Shown: positions 40,783 through 48,635 of the stretch, in pieces | Position numbering within the stretch: position 1 is the stretch's first letter | Layout: the number at the start of each line of letters is the position of its first letter | Assembly: GCF_028747205.1 (NCBI RefSeq) | Contig: NZ_CP112880.1 | Location: 2,728,001-2,792,000 of the forward strand | DNA: 64,000 nucleotides | Direction of reading: 5' to 3' | From: Streptomyces sp. CA-278952 | GTDB lineage: Bacteria > Actinomycetota > Actinomycetes > Streptomycetales > Streptomycetaceae | Translations under genes and position numbers: made by a program | The notes under the pieces: model-generated | What the model was told of the DNA's origin: nothing | The model's input: only the letters and a program-made list of their open reading frames with translations | Database searches by the model: none

Positions 40783-41883
40783 GTGAGACGCATCGTGGGA
40801 ATCGTCCTGGCGGTCGTGCTGATCGCCGGTGTGGCAGCGGCCGTCGCCCTGGGCCGCGACAGCGGGGACAGCGGCACCGCCGTGAGGACCGTGCGCGGAG
40901 TGATCGGGTCGGAGAAGGCCGAGTTCTTCGCCGACCCCGACACCGTGAAGGCCCTCGCGGACAAGGGGTTCACCGTTCGGACGGAGACCTCCGGGTCCTG
41001 GGCGATGGACCGACTGCCCCTGAAGGGCCACGACTTCGCCTTCCCCGGCTCCAAGGCCCCGGCCGACGAGCTGCGTCGGGGAGCCGATGCCCTGGGCGGC
41101 CCGCTGCGGCCGTTCTACTCGCCGCTCGTCGTGGTGGCCCACCGCAACGCGGCCGAGGTCCTCGCGGACAACGGGCTGGCCCGGCTCCGGGCCGCCGGCG
41201 GGTCGAAGTTCACCACGCAGGGGACACTGCTCATGGGCCCCTACCTCGCGGCGGCCGAGGACGACCGGACCTGGCAGCAGCTCGAGGGAGCCTCCGGTCA
41301 CGCCGAGTTGAGCGGCACGGTGTTCATCACGAGCACCGACCCCGTCACCTCCAACTCCGGCGCGCTCTACCTCGCCGCCGCCTCCTACGTCGCCGACGGC
41401 GGCCGGGTCGCCGCGGACGCGAAGTCCGTGGAGCGCACCGCACCCCTCATGCGCAAGCTCGTCCAGGTACAGGGCGCGCAGCAGACGAGCAGCGACGCAC
41501 CGTTCCGCGACTTCATCAGCGGAGTGGGCAACCCCCTCGTGCTGGTCTACGAGTCGCAGGTGGCGTCGCTCCTGATGAGCAGTCAGCGGCAGGAGATCGG
41601 CGACCTCGTCGTCCTCTACCCGGACACCACGGTGTCCAGCGACCACACCCTCGTACCGCTGACGGACCACGGCCGTGAGCTCGGCGAGCTGCTGGCCACC
41701 GACGCCGGGCTGCGGAAGCTGGCGGTACGGCACGGCTTCCGGCCCCAGGGCGCGGCGGCCGAGTTCATCACCGCGACCGCGGATCACACCGCCTACATCG
41801 ACCAGCGGCTGACCGGCGTACGCCAGGCACCCGTGCCCACCGCGGAGGTGCTGCGCTCGATGGCACGGCGGGCGCGCGGCTGA
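40783..41883 (+). CDS. Membrane-anchored solute-binding-like protein, first gene of the TelA module
   Basis: A 366-residue protein: one N-terminal helix (IVGIVLAVVLIAGVAAAVAL), then a periplasmic-binding-protein type II fold, with GVIGSEKAEFFADPDTVKALADK at its start and HRNAAEVLADNG, GALYLAAASYVADGG and NPLVLVYESQV inside. There is no lipobox, so it is a membrane-anchored or cleaved exported protein. The GTG at 40783 is the best start, with a weak ribosome site. It shares its fold with the N-terminal half of the lipoprotein two genes downstream. The genes follow one another on the same strand, so it is probably co-transcribed with the TelA-like gene. Confidence 0.72.
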   Translation: MRRIVGIVLAVVLIAGVAAAVALGRDSGDSGTAVRTVRGVIGSEKAEFFADPDTVKALADKGFTVRTETSGSWAMDRLPLKGHDFAFPGSKAPADELRRGADALGGPLRPFYSPLVVVAHRNAAEVLADNGLARLRAAGGSKFTTQGTLLMGPYLAAAEDDRTWQQLEGASGHAELSGTVFITSTDPVTSNSGALYLAAASYVADGGRVAADAKSVERTAPLMRKLVQVQGAQQTSSDAPFRDFISGVGNPLVLVYESQVASLLMSSQRQEIGDLVVLYPDTTVSSDHTLVPLTDHGRELGELLATDAGLRKLAVRHGFRPQGAAAEFITATADHTAYIDQRLTGVRQAPVPTAEVLRSMARRARG

Positions 41884-41951
41884 CGACGCCCGGCCCCGCG
41901 GCACGCGCCCTGTCCCCCGGTATCGCACCCGCAGCACAGGAGACCTCCACC

Positions 41952-43232
41952 ATGCCTCAGAACGCCGGATCCCAGAATGCCGGATCTCAGAACGTCGGGC
42001 CCCAGGACGCCGGATCCCAGCACACCGGACCCCAGTACCCTCGACAGCCGTACGACCCGCCGACCACCCCGCTCGTGCTCACCCCGCCCGCACCCGTCAC
42101 CCCCATCCGCGCCGAGCAGGCCGCCGGGCTCGTCCCGGTCGCGGAGGCCGTGCGCGCCGACCTGGTCCGGCGCGCCGAGGAGTACGTCGAGAGCCTCGCC
42201 GAACTCGACGCCCGCTCCCCCGAATTCGGCGCCCGGGTCGGCGAGATCGCCGCGCTCGGGCAGGGCGACATCCGCGGCGCCGCCCAGCAGTCCAACCGGA
42301 TGCTGGACCGCACCGTCCGCGCGCTCGCCTCCGGCGAGGGCGACGCCCCGGCCCGGGTGGGGGCCTCGCTGGTCGAGCTGCGCCGCACGGTGGAGGACCT
42401 CGATCCGCGCGACACCCCGGGACGCGGGGCCCGTCGGCTGCTGTCCCGGCTGCCGGGCGGGCGCCGGCTGCGCGACCACGTCGCGAAGTACGCCTCCGCC
42501 AGGGGGACTCTCGACCGGATCGTCGGTTCGCTCCGCGGCGGCCAGGACGAACTGCGGCGCGACAACGCCGCGTTGCACACCGAGCGCACCCGCCTCTGGG
42601 AATCCATGGGCAAGCTCCAGGAGTACGCGGTGCTCACCGAGGCCCTCGACGGCGTGGTGGAACGGCGCGTCGCGGAGGCCGAGGCGGCGGGCGAGACGGC
42701 GCGGGCGGACGCGCTGCGGGCCGACGTCCTCTTTCCCGTGCGGCAGAAACACCAGGACCTGCTGACCCAGATCGCGGTCTGTGCCCAGGGGTACCTGGCG
42801 ATGGACGTCGTGCGGCGCAACAACGACGAGCTGATCAAGGGCGTCGACCGGGCGGCCACCACCACCGTGTCCGCGCTGCGGATCGCGGTGATGCTGTCCT
42901 CGGCGCTGGAGAACCAGCGCCGGGTCACCGAGCAGGTGCAGGTGCTGCGCTCGACCACCGAGGACCTCATCCGGGGCAACGCGGAGATGCTCGCCACGCA
43001 GAGCGGGGAGATCCAGCGCATCGCGGCCGACCCCGCGGTCGGCGTCGAGACCCTGCGCACCGCGTTCGGGCAGATCTACGCGACGCTCGACGCCATCGAC
43101 ACGTACAAGGCGCGGGCGACCGGCGCCATGGCGGCCACCGTGGAGTCACTGACCACCGAACTCCAGCAGGCCGGCGTCCGGTTGGAGCGCAGCCGCGCGA
43201 CGGACGCAACGCTGGACGGGGGCCGCTCATGA
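41952..43232 (+). CDS. TelA-family (toxic anion resistance-like) protein
   Basis: A 426-residue TelA/KlaA-type helical protein. Residues 1-30 are an NAGSQ/NVGPQ repeat. The conserved core includes LDRTVRALASG, RDHVAKYASARGTLDRIVGSL, TERTRLWESMGKLQEYAVL, RQKHQDLLTQIAVCAQGYLAMD and ALENQRRVTEQVQVLRSTTEDL. TelA is linked by name to tellurite resistance, but its mechanism is unclear and many homologs sit in stress modules. ACAGGAG precedes ATG 41952. Its last codons lie in a 44-bp triplicated sequence, and its stop forms ATGA with the first minigene. Confidence 0.9.
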   Translation: MPQNAGSQNAGSQNVGPQDAGSQHTGPQYPRQPYDPPTTPLVLTPPAPVTPIRAEQAAGLVPVAEAVRADLVRRAEEYVESLAELDARSPEFGARVGEIAALGQGDIRGAAQQSNRMLDRTVRALASGEGDAPARVGASLVELRRTVEDLDPRDTPGRGARRLLSRLPGGRRLRDHVAKYASARGTLDRIVGSLRGGQDELRRDNAALHTERTRLWESMGKLQEYAVLTEALDGVVERRVAEAEAAGETARADALRADVLFPVRQKHQDLLTQIAVCAQGYLAMDVVRRNNDELIKGVDRAATTTVSALRIAVMLSSALENQRRVTEQVQVLRSTTEDLIRGNAEMLATQSGEIQRIAADPAVGVETLRTAFGQIYATLDAIDTYKARATGAMAATVESLTTELQQAGVRLERSRATDATLDGGRS

Positions 43233-43276
43233 ACAGCCGCGCGGCGGATCCGGCACTGGACGGGGGCCACTCATGA
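43229..43276 (+). CDS. 15-residue minigene 1 in an ATGA chain
   Basis: MNSRAADPALDGGHS followed by TGA. Its ATG overlaps the TelA stop and its TGA overlaps the next ATG. It arose by duplication of the TelA C-terminal coding end (ATDATLDGG) together with the downstream gene's start (MNSR). It may be translated only as a coupling relay; no peptide function is implied. Confidence 0.5.
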   Translation: MNSRAADPALDGGHS

Positions 43277-43320
43277 ACAGCCACGCGACGGATGCAACGC
43301 CGGACGGGGGCCACTCATGA
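43273..43320 (+). CDS. 15-residue minigene 2 in an ATGA chain
   Basis: MNSHATDATPDGGHS followed by TGA, which overlaps the ATG of the next full gene. It differs from minigene 1 at four residues that again follow the TelA tail. A ribosome reading TelA could pass through both minigenes by termination-reinitiation to reach the lipoprotein gene. Confidence 0.5.
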   Translation: MNSHATDATPDGGHS

Positions 43321-44936
43321 ACAGCCGGCCGAAGAAGGGCTCCCCGGTCCGGCGCGCGTTCCTCACGCTGCTGGCCGCGGCCCTGATCGCCCCGCTCGCC
43401 GCCTGCACGACGGACCGGGACCACGGGCGGGACACCGGCCGGGGCGGCGACGACGGGCGGCCCCGCACGGGGACCGTCCGAGTGCTGGCCTCCAGCGAAC
43501 TCAGCGACATGGAACCCCTGTTGGAGAAGGCGCGCGAGGCGACGGGGATCACCGTGCGGCCGACCTGGGCGGGCACGCTGGACGCCGTGGAGCGCCTGGC
43601 GTCCGGGAAGGCGGACGGGGCGTTCGACGCGGTGTGGCTGTCGTCCAACGACTATCTGCGGCTCGACCCGGAGGCCGCCCGCAGGATCGCCTCCGAGACC
43701 CCGCTGATGGCCTCTCCGGTCGCCCTCGGGGTGCGGCCCGAGACCGTACGCCGGCTCGGCTGGGATGCCGGGACGGTCAGCTGGGCACAGGTCCACCGGG
43801 CGGTCGCGGCCGGGGACCTGACGTACGGGATGACCGACCCGAGCCGCTCCAACTCCGGTTTCGCCGCGCTGATCTCGGTGGCGTCCGGGCTCTCCGGCGC
43901 ACAGGCGGCGCTCACCGACGCCGACGTCCGCGAGGCCGGGCCGAAGCTGAAGGAGTTCTTCGCCGGGCAGCGGCTGACCTCCGGCTCCTCGGGGTGGCTG
44001 GCCTCCGCGTACGCCCGGCGCTCCACAGTGGACGCGCTGATCAACTACGAGTCGGTGCTGCTGTCCCTGAACCGGGACACCGGCGCCGGGCTGACGGTGA
44101 TCCGCCCCCGCGACGGGGTGGTGACCGCCGACTACCCGCTGAGCGCCCTCACCGGGGCCACACCCGACGCCCGGGACGCCGTGCGCACCCTGACCGAGCA
44201 CTTCCGGTCCACCGCCGTGCAGCGGGAGATCACCGCGCTGACGCTGCGCCGGCCGGTCGTCGCCGGCGCGCGCCCCGCCGATCCGCTCTCCCCCGAGCAG
44301 CGCCGCGAGCTGCCCTTCCCCGGTACGCGGTCGGTCGCGGACGGGCTGCTGTCCTCGTACGAGCACCGGCTGCGGCGGCCGTCGCGGACCGTGTACGTGC
44401 TGGACACCTCGGGGTCGATGGAGGGCGCGCGGCTGGCCCGGCTGAAGTCCGCGCTCAACGGGCTGACCGGCGGCTTCCGGGAGCGCGAACAGGTCACGCT
44501 GCTGCCGTTCGGGTCCTCCGTCAAACAGGTCCGCACGCACACCGTCGACCCGGCGGACCCGAAGGCGGGCCCGGCGGCGATCCGGGCGGACACCGCGGCG
44601 CTGACGGCCGAGGGGGACACCGCGATCTACTCGTCGCTCGCCGCCGCCTACGACCACCTCGGCCCGGACACCGAGTCCGCGTTCACCTCCATCGTGCTGA
44701 TGACGGACGGCGAGAACACGGCGGGACGGTCGGCGGCGGAGTTCGCGGCGTTCTACCGGGCGCTGCCCGCCGCCCGTCGGGTCACCCCGGTGTTCCCGAT
44801 CGTCTTCGGCGACTCCGACCGCTCGGAACTGGAGTCGATCGCGGCTCTGACCGGCGGCCGGCTCTTCGACGGGACGAAGGAGGAGGGTCCCGGTTCGCTG
44901 GACGGGGCGTTCGAGGAGCTCCGTGGCTACCAGTAG
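43317..44936 (+). CDS. Lipoprotein with solute-binding and VWA domains
   Basis: A 539-residue lipoprotein: lipobox PLAAC with Cys30, an acidic/Gly-rich tether, and a type II solute-binding domain (about 48-330: VRVLASSELSDMEPLLEKAREATG, then GKADGAFDAVWLSSNDYLRL). A von Willebrand A domain follows (about 357-535) with the MIDAS motif DTSGSM near 363-368 and MTDGENT further on. It is displayed outside the membrane. VWA and solute-binding fusion next to TelA suggests metal- or ligand-dependent assembly with the neighbouring exported solute-binding protein. Its start is the last link of the minigene chain. Confidence 0.88.
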   Translation: MNSRPKKGSPVRRAFLTLLAAALIAPLAACTTDRDHGRDTGRGGDDGRPRTGTVRVLASSELSDMEPLLEKAREATGITVRPTWAGTLDAVERLASGKADGAFDAVWLSSNDYLRLDPEAARRIASETPLMASPVALGVRPETVRRLGWDAGTVSWAQVHRAVAAGDLTYGMTDPSRSNSGFAALISVASGLSGAQAALTDADVREAGPKLKEFFAGQRLTSGSSGWLASAYARRSTVDALINYESVLLSLNRDTGAGLTVIRPRDGVVTADYPLSALTGATPDARDAVRTLTEHFRSTAVQREITALTLRRPVVAGARPADPLSPEQRRELPFPGTRSVADGLLSSYEHRLRRPSRTVYVLDTSGSMEGARLARLKSALNGLTGGFREREQVTLLPFGSSVKQVRTHTVDPADPKAGPAAIRADTAALTAEGDTAIYSSLAAAYDHLGPDTESAFTSIVLMTDGENTAGRSAAEFAAFYRALPAARRVTPVFPIVFGDSDRSELESIAALTGGRLFDGTKEEGPGSLDGAFEELRGYQ

Positions 44937-45636
44937 GAGCAGGAGCAGGGGCGGTACCAGGAGGAGCAGGGGCGCAGGCCGATCCGTGGCGGCCCGGGTC
45001 GTCGGCTATCTGGAATCGACCCGGAATCTGACCGGTGGCGCCGCGGCCCTCGTCGGTCTCGTCCTCACCTTCACCGGGTTCGCCGGGGCGTACTGGCCGG
45101 TGGTGGTCGGCGGGCTGTACGGGGCGGGCGCGCTGCTCGCCCCGCCGCCCCGGCCGCCCGCCCCCGCGTTCGATGACCCGTCGTCCCGGCTGGACGAACT
45201 CCGGGCCGACCTGGTGACCCTGCGGGCGTATCTGGACCGGGTGGACCTGCCGGCCGCCGCAACGGAACGGCTCACCGCGCTGACCGGCCTGCTGGACGGG
45301 CTGCTGGCCCCCGGCTGGGCCGCGGAGGCGCTGGCGGACGATCCGGAGGGCCTGCACGTGGTGGCGCGGGCGGTGCGCAGGGACGTTCCGGAGTCCGTCG
45401 ACGCGTATCTGCGGACCCGGTGGTGGACGCGGCTCGCGCCGGGCGCGCGGGCTCCGGAGGAGGAGCTGGAGCGGCAGGTGGAGCTGCTGCACGGGGAGGC
45501 CGAGGGGCTGGTGGACGGGTTGCGGGAGGCGGAGGAGCTGCGCCAGCGGTCCCACACCAAGTACCTGGAGGACCGGGGCGGGGGCGGCCTGCGGCGCACG
45601 CCTCCCGCGGGAATGGGGCGGCCCCCGGAACCGTGA
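44923..45636 (+). CDS. Membrane protein of the TelA module (237 aa)
   Basis: The family is not recognised. The basic N-terminus (SRSRSRGGTRRSRGAGR) precedes two helices (about 38-75: LTGGAAALVGLVLTFTGFAGAYW and VVVGGLYGAGALL). A cytoplasmic helical region follows, with coiled-coil-like LERQVELLHGEAEGLVDGLREAEEL near the C-terminus. The GTG at 44923 overlaps the end of the VWA gene by 14 bases, so translation is coupled. With TelA it may form the membrane part of the module. A gap of about 150 bp follows before the convergent PEP carboxykinase. Confidence 0.75.
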   Translation: MATSRSRSRGGTRRSRGAGRSVAARVVGYLESTRNLTGGAAALVGLVLTFTGFAGAYWPVVVGGLYGAGALLAPPPRPPAPAFDDPSSRLDELRADLVTLRAYLDRVDLPAAATERLTALTGLLDGLLAPGWAAEALADDPEGLHVVARAVRRDVPESVDAYLRTRWWTRLAPGARAPEEELERQVELLHGEAEGLVDGLREAEELRQRSHTKYLEDRGGGGLRRTPPAGMGRPPEP

Positions 45637-45793
45637 GGGGGTTCCGGGGGCCGGGAGGGTGTCCTTGGTCGGGGACAGGCCCTCCGGGGCTGTCGGCGAG
45701 GACGGGCCCCGTACCGCGGCGGGTCGTTCGGCCCCACAGGTCAGGGCGGATGTCCGACGGACCCGGCCGCGGGGTTCGGTGGGGTTGCCGGGC

Positions 45794-47629
45794 TCAGCCC
45801 AGGCGCTTCACCAGGGCGTGGTACTCGTCCCACAGCTCCTTGGGCGTGTGGTCGCCGAAGGTGTTGAGGTGCTCGGGGACCAGGGCGGCCTCCTCGCGCC
45901 AGACCTCCTTGTCGACCGTGAGGAGGAAGTCGAGGTCGGCCTCGGAGAGGTCCAGGCCCTCGGTGTCGAGCGCGCCCTTGGCCGGCAGGATGCCGATCGG
46001 GGACTCGACGCCCTCGCCCTTGCCCTCCAGTCGCTCCACGATCCACTTCAGGACGCGGCTGTTCTCGCCGAAGCCGGGCCAGACGAACTTGCCCGCCTCG
46101 TTCTTGCGGAACCAGTTGACGTAGTAGATCTTCGGGAGCTTCGACTGATCGGCCTTGTCGGCGCCCACCTTGACCCAGTGGTTCATGTAGTCGCCCATGT
46201 TGTAGCCGCAGAACGGCAGCATGGCGAACGGGTCGCGGCGCAGCTCGCCGACCTTGCCCTCGGCGGCGGCGGTCTTCTCGGAGGCGACGTTGGCCCCGAG
46301 GAAGACGCCGTGCTGCCAGTCGAAGGACTCGGTGACCAGCGGGACGGCGGAGGCGCGGCGACCGCCGAAGAGGATCGCGGAGATCGGCACGCCCTTGGGG
46401 TCCTCCCACTCGGGCGCGATGATCGGGCACTGTCCGGCGGGGACGGTGAAGCGGGCGTTGGGGTGGGCGGCGGGCGTGCCGGACTCGGGGGTCCAGTCGT
46501 TGCCCTTCCAGTCGGTGAGGTGCGCGGGCGCCTCCTCGGTCATGCCCTCCCACCAGACGTCGCCGTCGTCGGTGAGCGCCACGTTGGTGAAGACGGAGTT
46601 GCCCCACATGGTCTTCATGGCGTTGGCGTTGGTGTGCTCGCCGGTGCCGGGCGCGACGCCGAAGAAGCCGGCCTCGGGGTTGATCGCGTAGAGGCGGCCG
46701 TCCTCGCCGAACCGCATCCAGGCGATGTCGTCGCCGATGGTCTCCACGGTCCAGCCGGGGATGGTCGGCTCCAGCATGGCGAGGTTGGTCTTGCCGCAGG
46801 CCGAGGGGAACGCGGCCGCAATGTACTTGGGGGCCTCGCCCTCACCGCGCGGCGGCGTGAGCTTCAGGATGAGCATGTGCTCGGCGAGCCAGCCCTCGTC
46901 GCGGGCCATGACGGAGGCGATGCGCAGGGCGTAGCACTTCTTGCCGAGCAGGGCGTTGCCGCCGTAGCCGGAGCCGTACGACCAGATCTCGCGGTCCTCG
47001 GGGAAGTGCGAGATGTACTTGGTGGTGTTGCAGGGCCACGGGACGTCCTGCTCGCCTTCGGCCAGGGGGGCGCCGAGGGTGTGGACGGCCTTCACGAAGA
47101 AGCCGTCGGTGCCCAGCTCGTCCAGGACGGCCTGGCCCATGCGGGTCATGGTGCGCATGGAGACGGCGACGTACGCGGAGTCGGTGATCTCGACGCCGAT
47201 CGCGGAGAGCGGCGAGCCGACGGGCCCCATGCAGAAGGGCACGACGTACATGGTGCGGCCGCGCATGGACCCGCGGAAGACACCGTCTCCACCGGTGAAG
47301 ACGTCCCGCATCTCGGCGGGGTCCTTCCAGTGATTGGTCGGACCCGCGTCGTTCTCCTCCTTGGAGCAGATGAACGTACGGTCCTCGACGCGGGCGACAT
47401 CGTTCGGGTCGGACGCGGCGTAGTACGAGTTCGGCCGCTTGATCTCGTCCAGCTTGGTGAACGTGCCCTTGGCCACGAGCTCCCCGCACAGGCGCTCGTA
47501 CTCGGCCTCGGAGCCGTCGCACCAGACCACCCGGTCCGGCTGGGTGATCGCTGCGATCTCGTCGACCCAGGAGACCAGCTCCTGGTGGTGGGTGGGGACA
47601 GTGAGGGGAGCCGCGATGTCGCGCGCCAC
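45794..47629 (-). CDS. pckG: Phosphoenolpyruvate carboxykinase (GTP)
   Basis: A 611-residue enzyme converting oxaloacetate and GTP to PEP, CO2 and GDP, the gateway to gluconeogenesis and anaplerosis. The P-loop [10 protein letters not shown] near 274-284 and the preceding FPS residues are diagnostic, as are [32 protein letters not shown] and the Mn-binding motifs around them. GTG 47629 has AGGAG six bases upstream. Length is standard. It stands alone; its divergent neighbour is the hemolysin III-like gene, and the 220-bp gap between them has repeated elements. Confidence 0.97.
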   Translation of the reverse strand: MARDIAAPLTVPTHHQELVSWVDEIAAITQPDRVVWCDGSEAEYERLCGELVAKGTFTKLDEIKRPNSYYAASDPNDVARVEDRTFICSKEENDAGPTNHWKDPAEMRDVFTGGDGVFRGSMRGRTMYVVPFCMGPVGSPLSAIGVEITDSAYVAVSMRTMTRMGQAVLDELGTDGFFVKAVHTLGAPLAEGEQDVPWPCNTTKYISHFPEDREIWSYGSGYGGNALLGKKCYALRIASVMARDEGWLAEHMLILKLTPPRGEGEAPKYIAAAFPSACGKTNLAMLEPTIPGWTVETIGDDIAWMRFGEDGRLYAINPEAGFFGVAPGTGEHTNANAMKTMWGNSVFTNVALTDDGDVWWEGMTEEAPAHLTDWKGNDWTPESGTPAAHPNARFTVPAGQCPIIAPEWEDPKGVPISAILFGGRRASAVPLVTESFDWQHGVFLGANVASEKTAAAEGKVGELRRDPFAMLPFCGYNMGDYMNHWVKVGADKADQSKLPKIYYVNWFRKNEAGKFVWPGFGENSRVLKWIVERLEGKGEGVESPIGILPAKGALDTEGLDLSEADLDFLLTVDKEVWREEAALVPEHLNTFGDHTPKELWDEYHALVKRLG

Positions 47630-47735
47630 GATCGCTCCTAGTTGAGGGTGTCAGTTGTCGAGGGGCCCCGTGGGGGCTGCGACCCGGATGCTTCGTACCC
47701 TTCGAATTCCCCTGGCGCTCATCCGGTGCCGACTG

Positions 47736-47808
47736 CACTCATTTGATCATCCGGCCGTTCCGCCCATATGTCCAGGGGGGCTCACACGTGAGCATCGCCA
47801 CTCATTTG
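47736..47808. promoter_or_regulatory. Direct repeats and dyad in the pckG/trhA divergent region
   Basis: CACTCATTTG occurs twice (47736-47745 and 47799-47808), spaced 63 bp, and the inverted repeat GCTCACACGTGAGC lies between them (47780-47793). These are good candidates for binding sites of a regulator of gluconeogenesis, though no known consensus is claimed. Confidence 0.45.
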
Positions 47809-47840
47809 CGCCCCAAATCCACTACTTACGGTGGCGTAGG

Positions 47841-47853
47841 TAGCATGCGGATA
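47841..47853 (+). promoter_or_regulatory. Likely leaderless promoter of trhA
   Basis: TAGCAT (47841-47846) is a good -10 hexamer and ends six bases before the ATG at 47853, so transcription should begin at or next to the start codon. No ribosome site is present upstream. The -35 region is not clear. Confidence 0.55.
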
Positions 47854-48545
47854 TGACTGACGCCGCCGCTAGCGCGCAGACCCCGGGCCCCGTCGTACTC
47901 GACCCCGTCCCCGTCAAACCGCGTATGCGCGGCTGGCTGCACGCCGGAATGTTCCCAGCGGTGGTGATCGCGGGGATCACCCTGATCGCCCTGACCGACA
48001 GCACGGTGGGCCGGATCGCCTGCGGCGTCTACGTTCTCAGCGCCTGTCTGCTGTTCGGCGTCAGCGCGGTCTACCACCGCGGCACCTGGGGGCCGCGCGG
48101 CGAGGCGGTGCTCCGCCGCCTGGACCACGCGAACATCTTCCTGATCATCGCGGGCACCTACACCCCGCTGACGCTGCTCCTGCTCCCCGAGTCCACCGCC
48201 CGGCCCCTGCTGTGGGCGGTCTGGGCGGCCGCGGCGGCGGGCATCGCGTTCCGGGTGTTCTGGGTCGGCGCACCGCGCTGGCTCTACACCCCGTGCTACA
48301 TCGCGATGGGCTGGGCGGCGGTCTTCTTCCTGCCCGACTTCATGCGGACCGGCGGCATCGCGGTTCTGGTCCTCGTCGTGGTCGGCGGGCTGCTGTACAG
48401 CGCGGGCGGTGTGATCTACGGGATCAAGAAGCCGAACCCGTCGCCGCGCTGGTTCGGCTTCCACGAGGTCTTCCACTCACTGACGCTGGCGGCCTTCGTC
48501 GCGCACTACGTGGGCATCTCGATGGTGGCGTACCAGCACGGATGA
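47853..48545 (+). CDS. trhA: TrhA/hemolysin III-family membrane protein (PAQR type)
   Basis: A 230-residue protein with seven predicted membrane helices. The three metal-site motifs of the PAQR/hemolysin III family are present: VSAVYHRG, RLDHANIF and FHEVFHSLTLAAFVAHY. Bacterial TrhA members affect membrane energetics and lipid order rather than lysing cells, so haemolysis should not be inferred. It has no visible ribosome site and a -10 box close to the ATG, suggesting a leaderless mRNA. It is divergent from pckG. Confidence 0.93.
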   Translation: MTDAAASAQTPGPVVLDPVPVKPRMRGWLHAGMFPAVVIAGITLIALTDSTVGRIACGVYVLSACLLFGVSAVYHRGTWGPRGEAVLRRLDHANIFLIIAGTYTPLTLLLLPESTARPLLWAVWAAAAAGIAFRVFWVGAPRWLYTPCYIAMGWAAVFFLPDFMRTGGIAVLVLVVVGGLLYSAGGVIYGIKKPNPSPRWFGFHEVFHSLTLAAFVAHYVGISMVAYQHG

Positions 48546-48635
48546 GCACGGAGGGGGTACGGGGGGGGGAGGGGCCGGTCGCATCGCCGACCGGCCCCTC
48601 CCCTTCTGCTCACAGGCGGGACTTTCGAAAGACGC

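Larger units (their letters stand above)
43191..43322 (+). repeat. Three 44-bp tandem repeats at the TelA/VWA gene junction
   Basis: Units at 43191-43234, 43235-43278 and 43279-43322 are about 85-90% identical. Each contains a GGGGGCC ribosome-site-like stretch and an ATGA stop/start overlap. Because 44 leaves a remainder of two on division by three, each unit shifts the frame by one, so every ATG opens a new frame closed by the next ATGA. Confidence 0.95.

Noticed and set aside
41952..43232. Tellurite resistance operon
   Set aside because: TelA similarity alone does not show resistance, and no TerB/C/D/Z or TehB partner is present, so the function is left open.
47853..48545. Hemolysin toxin
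   Set aside because: The PAQR/TrhA motifs identify a membrane homeostasis family; haemolytic activity is not supported.
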